DNA of 64,000 nucleotides, taken from assembly GCF_905115235.1 (NCBI RefSeq), contig NC_051852.1:36095199-36159198 (forward strand), written 5' to 3'. Below, piece by piece: positions 58,202 to 64,000 of the stretch. A model generated the notes under the pieces. It saw only the letters and a list, made by a program, of their open reading frames with translations, was not told the origin of the DNA and did not search any database. Numbering within the stretch: position 1 is the first letter of the stretch; each line of letters opens with the position of its first letter. The DNA comes from Hermetia illucens (taxonomy: Eukaryota; Arthropoda; Insecta; Diptera; Stratiomyidae). The position numbers and the translations under genes were made by a program.

Positions 58202-59830
58202 AAAATGTGACTTAATTGCTTAGAGATCTCGACGTCTAACTCGAAAATATAAAGTAACATTTGCATAATGAGAATAACTGCCGTTTGTTATAGTTTTCCT
58301 CCTGAAAGTGCTTGAAAATTGCAAAATATAAGATTAGCGCCACCCAACATCAATATTAATTTATGGGACAACTTTTTCTGAGGTTTGGGTTTGTGTCTTA
58401 ACTCATAGCTTGTCCCTTGTACATTCACTATGAAAAGTACAAACTTTCTGTATACGATAGAACCTACTCAAAACATGTTACAGTTTGGGAGCCACTCTAC
58501 TAGTGCTTCTACGATCCTATGCGTTCTCCCGGTAATCGCAGCTTTTGTTTACATTTTGCAATGTAAATTTTTTTCTTTCTTAATTAAAAGCTCCTAATTT
58601 TGATACCCTGGTACATTAGTAACTGTTGATGATTTTAGACATATTTTAAGCCAACATTTCTTGAGCAGAATGAAAGAGTGTAAATGACGTCATAATATTT
58701 TGTAAGAAGAAAATCCATCACTTAATAGTGACGTAATTAGCCGGAAACGGTGAAAGATTACATAAAAGATGATACTTTCTCCGAAAACCAAGAATTTTCT
58801 TTGCATTATTCCTGTAATAAACTAAAAACTGAAATTGTAAATCAATAACTATTCATTGAGAACGAATGAAGGTCAAGGCCATATTGCACTCAATGTTGTT
58901 TGTAAGCTTTGGATGGAATTAATTTTTCATATTTGTCGACCAATATGGGAATATCTTCCGAAACTAATTCATACTGATTGTTATAAGTTATAAGATAAGT
59001 TTATCTTAAGAGAAAGTAGAATAAAATCGACCTTATTCCTGCGGCCATGAAAAACATTTGGATACTTGGATAACTGCAGCTCTATGCCTAGCTTGGTATA
59101 TTTACTAATGACAGTAGATACGATTTTTTATTATAAGCTTGTTAATAATTCTAGGATTGGATTGAATTATTAAATTTCATATAAAATTGCAGAATCTTTA
59201 CCAAAATATCTTGTCCTCTCATCTGCTCCTTGAATTGCGACGAATTGTTTCCCTTTGAATGTAGTGCTGGTGCCCCTAATTGCTGATGCTAATTTTATTA
59301 TAGAAAATTATGATGAAAATGCCAATTTCTGCTTGTAAAATGTAAATTTCGGACTATTTATGTCAGTTTAAATCATTATTTTACTTAGATGAATAAAAGT
59401 AACAAGATTATTTGGGTGGAGGTATTACCGAGTTAGATGCCGTGTTGAATCAACTTTGACAAATTATTACCAATTACTGTGATCAATAAGTAACAAGGTT
59501 TATACCTCATGCGAAAGCTAACAAACTCAAGTTTCAGTAACAATAAGATTTTAATTCTTTTTGTCTTGCGAATAAGTATTATTTACAGTTAAATACAGAA
59601 GACAGCACTTCATGATACTGAACCTGTGAATTTCATCCTATTTATTTTGTACACTAAACATAATAACTAGTACTCCTTTCGAGAAAAGTATAGTCTGGTT
59701 TCCATATATCTTGGAAATATCAATAACTTTTTAAATTACTCTTTAGTTCAAGCTAAAAAATGGAAAATAGCTAGGAAAGTCAAATATTAAATCAATGGAG
59801 AAAAGTAAATGAAATCTTTCTACCGGGAAA
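58202..59830. other. AT-rich upstream region of H1 copy 7, nothing recognised
   Basis: No frame or repeat is supported. It does not resemble the conserved 5' flank of H1 copies 1 to 4. Confidence 0.5.
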
Positions 59831-59852
59831 GCCGTTCTTTCAGCTTCTCATA
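59831..59852 (+). promoter_or_regulatory. H1 copy 7 promoter motif
   Basis: GCCGTTCTTTCAGCTTCTCAT keeps the shared motif about 130 bp before the ATG but loses the final GA. The CAAACT inverted repeat and the reversed H1 box of copies 1 to 6 are absent. Copy 7 may therefore be regulated differently. Confidence 0.5.
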
Positions 59853-59984
59853 ATTTGCGGTTCCCCTGTGTTACAAGCGAGCATTTCGTATCAAAGTGAT
59901 ATATCGAAGTTAGTTGTGAGACGTTAATTTCTCAGTGAATAATTTTGTTCTTCAAGATCAGTGATTTATTGAAAGTGTTTTAAA

Positions 59985-60542
59985 ATGGCAGATTCAGTTC
60001 AAGTTGCTCCTGCACCAACAACCCCGAAGAAAGCAGCCAAGAAGGTCGCTGGAGGTCCGAAAAAACCAAAGGCTAAACCGACTCATCCACCAACCTCATC
60101 AATGGTTAATGCCGCTATCAAGTCTTTGAAGGAACGTGGAGGATCTTCACTCCCAGCCATCAAGAAGTACTTGGCATCTAACTACAAGGTTGATGTAGAG
60201 AAGCTGGCCCCATTCATCAGGAAGTACCTCAAAAGTGCTGTTGCTGGTGGAAAATTAATTCAAACCAAAGGCAAAGGTGCGTCCGGTTCGTTCAAGCTCG
60301 CTGCAAAGGATAAGACCAAATCTGACAAACCCAAGGCGGCTGCCAAGAAATCTAAGACTACCAAACCTAAGAAAGCAGCTGGAGAAAAAGTTGCTAAAAA
60401 GAAGGCGGCTTCCGGTGCCGCAAAGGCTGCGAAGAAATCTGGCAGTGTGAAGACGAAGGCGCCGAAGGAGAAGAAAGCAAAGACGTCTAAAGTCATCAAG
60501 ACGAAAGCACCCAAACCAAAGAAGGCTGCCAAGTCTGCTTAA
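59985..60542 (+). CDS. H1: Histone H1 variant, copy 7 (185 aa)
   Basis: Linker histone with a divergent N-terminus ([20 protein letters not shown]). Its globular domain (about 32-105) is well conserved and carries its own changes ([32 protein letters not shown]); the TKGKGASG form is nearer to the usual insect H1. The C-terminal tail is about 20 residues shorter and less repetitive, with KSKTTKPKK and [15 protein letters not shown], ending AKSA, not AAAKK. Start at the first ATG of the frame. The 5' flank and stem-loop also differ from the tandem group. It looks like an older or specialised subtype. Confidence 0.97.
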   Translation: MADSVQVAPAPTTPKKAAKKVAGGPKKPKAKPTHPPTSSMVNAAIKSLKERGGSSLPAIKKYLASNYKVDVEKLAPFIRKYLKSAVAGGKLIQTKGKGASGSFKLAAKDKTKSDKPKAAAKKSKTTKPKKAAGEKVAKKKAASGAAKAAKKSGSVKTKAPKEKKAKTSKVIKTKAPKPKKAAKSA

Positions 60543-60593
60543 ATTGGAAGATTGTGTGAAGTAGAAGGCGCGAGGAAGTCGATACTTAACATC

Positions 60594-60636
60594 AGCCCTT
60601 TTCAGGGCTACCACGAGTTTTAACAAAGAGTAAAAG
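60594..60636 (+). terminator. Histone stem-loop and downstream element, copy 7
   Basis: AGCCCTTTTCAGGGCT at 60594-60609, nearer the animal consensus GGCCCTTTTCAGGGCC than the other copies, then ACAAAGAGTAAAAG at about 60623. Confidence 0.9.
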
Positions 60637-60856
60637 TTCACATTTTCAGGTTTTTTTAGGATGATGGCTGAGCCCTTGTTTGCGATTTTCTGACGTTCCA
60701 AATGGAGTACTTTTTGGTTGATTTCTCTTCCCTTTGTGAAGACCATTTTAGGATTTATCTTTAGTTTAGGCTTGTTTGGTGATCGACCATCTTAATTCAT
60801 GTAACTTAAATGATGCTCAAGGGTTTCGTTTCTTTTCATCATTCGGTAAACAGTAA

Positions 60857-60970
60857 GGAAGTGTAAGTCAAACCGCCAAAGGAGAAGAAACTGAAATCCC
60901 CGACGTCGAAACCACGGAAGGCCCCGGGAGCAATAAAAGTGCCTTTCAGAAAGACCATAGAAAACGAAGT
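60857..60970 (+). pseudogene. Histone H1 3'-end fragment 2
   Basis: GGAAGTGTAAGTCAAACCGC and CCAAAGGAGAAGAAACTGAA align with the last third of the H1 copy 5 tail ([14 protein letters not shown]), followed by GCAATTGG at the 3' flank. Frame shifts and many substitutions destroy the code. The start and globular domain are absent. Confidence 0.75.
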
Positions 60971-61008
60971 GCAATTGGTTTGTATATACCTGGGAGATTT
61001 TTCCCACA

Positions 61009-61050
61009 AGTCCTTTTCAGGACTATCAGATATATATTCTGAAAGATAGG
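61009..61050 (+). terminator. Histone stem-loop of H1 fragment 2
   Basis: Perfect AGTCCTTTTCAGGACT at 61009-61024, with CTGAAAGATAGG at about 61039 as a weak downstream element. The stem-loop is preserved although the gene next to it is ruined. Confidence 0.8.
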
Positions 61051-61539
61051 TAGGTAGTTAGAAGTGACCCCTCCAAGGAGCCCAATTAGCGCTGCGGTGC
61101 GCTGTCTTAAGACTGTGACTGCTGTTATGAGAGCAAGAAGCCAGAATCCATCCGGTTCAGACCTTCAAAACCAGCCCCTAACATTGACGAAGGAAAGCAG
61201 CTCCAGTCAGAAATCTCTCTGAGGTCCTCAAAGTGAGGTTTACCTAGTGTCGGTAGCCTGACTCTAGCTATCGCAAAGTAAGCGCCTAAGGGTTTCGCAG
61301 TCTTCTCCCCAACTCTGGCAATGCGAACTGTGGGGTATGCCAAGTCTGACGGTATGGTCGCCCGCAGGTCAGTAGCCCGCGTAGACTGCCATACTCTTGT
61401 ATGCATTTGCATGCGTCTGGTGCTAGGGCGCTCTTGATCGAGCTCGGTTATAAGCGGGCAAAATCCTCTATGACTTGGCGGTGCGCATTCGCCACAGAAA
61501 AACATTTTTCGAAAAAAATTTTTTTTATTCATCATCATC
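61051..61539. other. Intergenic, nothing recognised
   Basis: A 138-codon minus-strand frame (61125-61541) shows no family features and runs into the T-rich end of the RTE piece. I treat it as chance. Confidence 0.4.
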
Positions 61540-61918
61540 AACGGCGCAACAACCTGTATCCGGCCTAGGCCTGCCTTAATAAGGAACTCCAGACATCCCG
61601 GTTTTGCGCCCCTAAAGCTGTCTGGCGTCCTGACCTACGTCATCGCTCCATCTTAGGCAGGGTCTGCCTCGTCTTCATTTTCTACCGTAGACATTGACCT
61701 TATAGACTTTCCGGGCTGGAACCTATTGAGCCGGATTTTATCCACAACCGGACGGTGATGGTATCGATCATAGATTTCGTCGTTATGCAGGCTACGGAAT
61801 CGTTCATCCTCATGTAGGGGGCCAAAACTTCTTCGGAGGATTCTTCTCTCGAGCGCGGCCAAGAGTTCGCAATACTTCTTGCTAAGAACCCAAGTCTCCG
61901 AGGAATACATGAGGACTT
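61540..61918 (-). mobile_element. RTE-clade LINE remnant H (3' end)
   Basis: Minus strand: ETWVLSKKYCELLAALERRILRR and FGPLHEDERFRSLHNDEIYDRY, then the 3' end CAGGTTGTTGCGCCGTTGAT and a GATGATGAT tail at about 61550-61530. Internal deletion (WAGHLIRM block lost). 5' part missing at the junction with the Jockey copy. Confidence 0.85.
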
Positions 61919-64000
61919 ATTACTCCTATAAAACTACATAGCTAAATTAACCTAACTTATGGACTACCTTAACAGCCTATGGTCCGGATAGCTGAGTGGT
62001 TAGAGCGCAAAGCTGTCGTACGGAAGGTCGCGGTTCAAATCTCACTGGTGGCAGTGGAATTTGTATCGTGATTTGACGTCGGATACCAGTTGACTCAGCT
62101 GTGAATGAGTACCTGAGTCAAATAATCTCGGGCGAGCGCAATGCTGACCACATTGCCTCCTAGTGTACCGTTACGGTCTTGAATGAAGTGCTCTAACACA
62201 CTTCAAGGCCCTGATCCAACATGGATTGTTGCGCCAACGATTATTATTATTATTATTAACAGCCTAGCTTAATCTAAGGTAAAAACTATGGCTTAAACTA
62301 ACTTATCACTAGAGAAAAAATTAGAAAAAATTGTTAAAGTGATCTGGAGGAAAAGTCGAAAAAAACCTCCACTCGTTAATGTGGGTTGGGATGGGGGCAT
62401 GCGGGAGGGGTTTGGGAAAGCTAGGAGTGGCGCTAAGGATGGGTGGGTTTTGAAAACTGGGATGAGGACTAAATGCCGTTGTAGAAGATTACTCTACCGC
62501 CGGGGTCGAAAAGGAAGTTACGGGACTAGAGAGATAGGAGGATTTGAGGGAACAGATGAATTCGTTGAAGATTCTCTTCGACGATCTCGATCTCCATGGC
62601 CTGGGAGATAAGTGGATTTGGATGGAATATGCATCTGTCGAGGAATTTGAGGGCATGAAGGGCTAGGACGGCGTCGACAGGAGTCGTAGAGGATCTGGTT
62701 GGAGATGTATTAGGAGCGGTCTTCGTTCTTGTAGATATTGAAACAGTAACGTAGGATTCTGCGCTCTTTCAGACGGAGTCGTTCGATTTGGTGGGGGGAA
62801 GTGTCGGACCAGAAGATGAAGCCGAAAATAAGGAGGGGAGATAAGCTGTTTGTAGCAAAACAGCTTGACTTTCTGAGGCGTTGGGCTTCTGTATTTTAGG
62901 ATTGGATAAAGGGATTTGAAGGCACCAGTTGCACGGTTCAGTGCCTTCGTGATATGTAGAAGGTGTGATAGCTGGAAATTCATTGTCACCCCAAGGTAGG
63001 TGACTTCCTCAACGATTGGGATGGTGTTATTGTGTATCTTCAGGAATAGGGTTTATATGTCGTTCCTCATTTTCGGCGCCATTTTAGCGGTTCCGCAGAA
63101 TACGATGGTCTCGCATTTTTGTGGGTTTAGGGATAGTTTCCAGCGGGTGAAATACCGGCAGAGCTCGTCCAAATAGGAATTCAGGTGGGCTTCACATGCT
63201 GGGATGTTTCTGGTGGAAGTGTAGAGGATGAGATCATCCGCGTATTGGAGAATTCGGATTGGATTTGGGTGTAGCGTTGGTTTGGGAAGGTATGTGGTGA
63301 ACAGGGAGAAGAGGGTAGCGGAGAGGACTGATCCTTGAGGGATTTCAGCTGGGCTAGAATATGGGGAAGAGAGGTGTTCACGGAGTTGAACTTGGGATTT
63401 CCGCCCATCAAGAAAGCTAAGAAATAGCTTGCAGAGGTGCGGATGGAACTGGAGGACTTCTGAAAGCTTGTATGCGAGTCCGTATTGTCATACGGAGTCG
63501 AAAGCCTTCTTTATGTCGAGGAGACAGGCTATGGTCGGAGCGTTCTGGTTGAGACCGAGGAGGACGTCCGATTTGAGCACGAGCAGCGGATGCTCAACTG
63601 AGTGTTTGGGACGGTTGGCGAATTGAAATTGTGGGATTGAATGATTGGAGTCACTCTTCCAATCTGTTGGGAAGTGGGCGTTGATAAAGCAGTGCTTGAT
63701 GATGGTGGACATAATTGGGGCGATGCTTGGGGCGCATTTCTTGAGGACGATGGAGCGGATTTTGTCAAGTCCAACCGATTTTTTGTTTTTGGAGGCGGCA
63801 ATGGCCGCCCTGACGGAGTCTGGGCTGACAAAGTGAATGGGGAGGATATTTTCTCGCTGACTTGGGATGACGAGGGCATGGGTGAAGGGATTTTGTGCGG
63901 GTTGGGGAATGAGGTAGGAAGGGTGGGCTAGGAGTCGGCAGATCTTTCCGCTTACCTCATTATCGAAACTTGGTTCACGGAAGTGGAGTGTGCAGTAGTG
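61919..64000 (-). mobile_element. Jockey-clade LINE, copy g (runs off the window)
   Basis: Minus strand, 3' end at 61919 (TTATTACTCCTATAAAAC on the plus strand). ORF2 pieces in order from the 5' side: KAFDSV and the RPKHSVEH block near 63600, the catalytic box YADDLILYTST at about 63240-63210, YLGVTMNFQLSHL near 62990, and VKLFCYKQLISP near 62860. Several frame shifts. The YADD box that copy c lacks is present here. A SINE is inserted in its 3' UTR. Confidence 0.88.
61969..62266 (+). mobile_element. tRNA-derived SINE with target duplication (copy 2)
   Basis: The body at 61980-62255 is flanked by TTAACAGCCTA at 61969-61979 and 62256-62266. The A box TAGCTGAGTGGTTAGAGC (about 61989) and B box GGTTCAAATCTC (about 62032) are about 43 bp apart, as in a tRNA. 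The body is tRNA-unrelated and the tail is (ATT)n. It is about 90% identical by eye to the copy at 18698. It sits in the 3' UTR of Jockey copy g, so it is younger than that element. Confidence 0.93.

Noticed and set aside
1-64000. Core histone genes (H2A, H2B, H3, H4)
   Set aside because: I looked for their strongly conserved N-termini and fold motifs in the long frames of both strands and saw none.
1-64000. CRISPR array, bacterial operons or prophage
   Set aside because: No regular short repeats with spacers; gene structure, introns and transposons are those of an animal.

Overview
The window is a piece of an insect nuclear genome, most likely a fly (Diptera). I infer this from the short intronless linker-histone genes with replication-type 3' ends, the MADF-BESS gene, and the RTE, Jockey, mariner and Ty3/gypsy elements. 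The species is not identifiable by eye. Only a small fraction is host coding sequence; the rest is histone-unit spacer and transposon debris.

The backbone is a cluster of linker histone H1 genes with no core histone gene among them. Four genes lie in direct repeat units (544, 6831, 11612, 20055, all +). Two form a convergent pair (42579 +, 45707 -) inside a large palindrome. A diverged seventh gene lies at 59985 (+). Two 3'-only H1 fragments (3755, 60857) still carry the histone stem-loop. Every intact copy shares a promoter block (core TTCTCAT, mostly TTCTCATGA), the 16-nt stem-loop AGTCCTTTTCAGGACT or a close variant, and a purine-rich downstream element.

The most unusual locus is 51975-52457 (-). 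A 160-residue protein there has a transposase-type (DUF4817-like) double helix-turn-helix and a basic SPRR/SPKA tail. It has an H1-like upstream motif, and an exact H1 stem-loop plus downstream element sit at its stop codon. It looks like a transposase DNA-binding domain captured in an H1 regulatory shell. A DNA transposon of what looks like the same transposase family lies at 39939-41264.

Layout: 1-21 kb holds the tandem H1 units, invaded by RTE and Jockey LINEs, a tRNA-SINE, a whole-length mariner and gypsy fossils. 21-35 kb holds two opposed Jockey copies, then a MADF-BESS gene whose 5.1-kb intron is filled with antisense LINE remains, then more LINE debris and a short dispersed repeat. 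35-37 kb is an RTE 5' half. 37.3-49.6 kb is the palindrome: arms of about 6.2 and 4.9 kb around a 1.2-kb spacer, with a nearly identical 1.6-kb core at each H1 gene. 49.8-51.2 kb is a Jockey remnant, followed by the HTH gene. 54.3-58.2 kb is a decayed gypsy element. 60-64 kb holds the variant H1, an H1 fragment, an RTE tail and a Jockey copy with a SINE in its 3' end.

All homology statements were made by eye from family motifs. No search was run, and boundaries of decayed repeats are good to about 10-50 bp.
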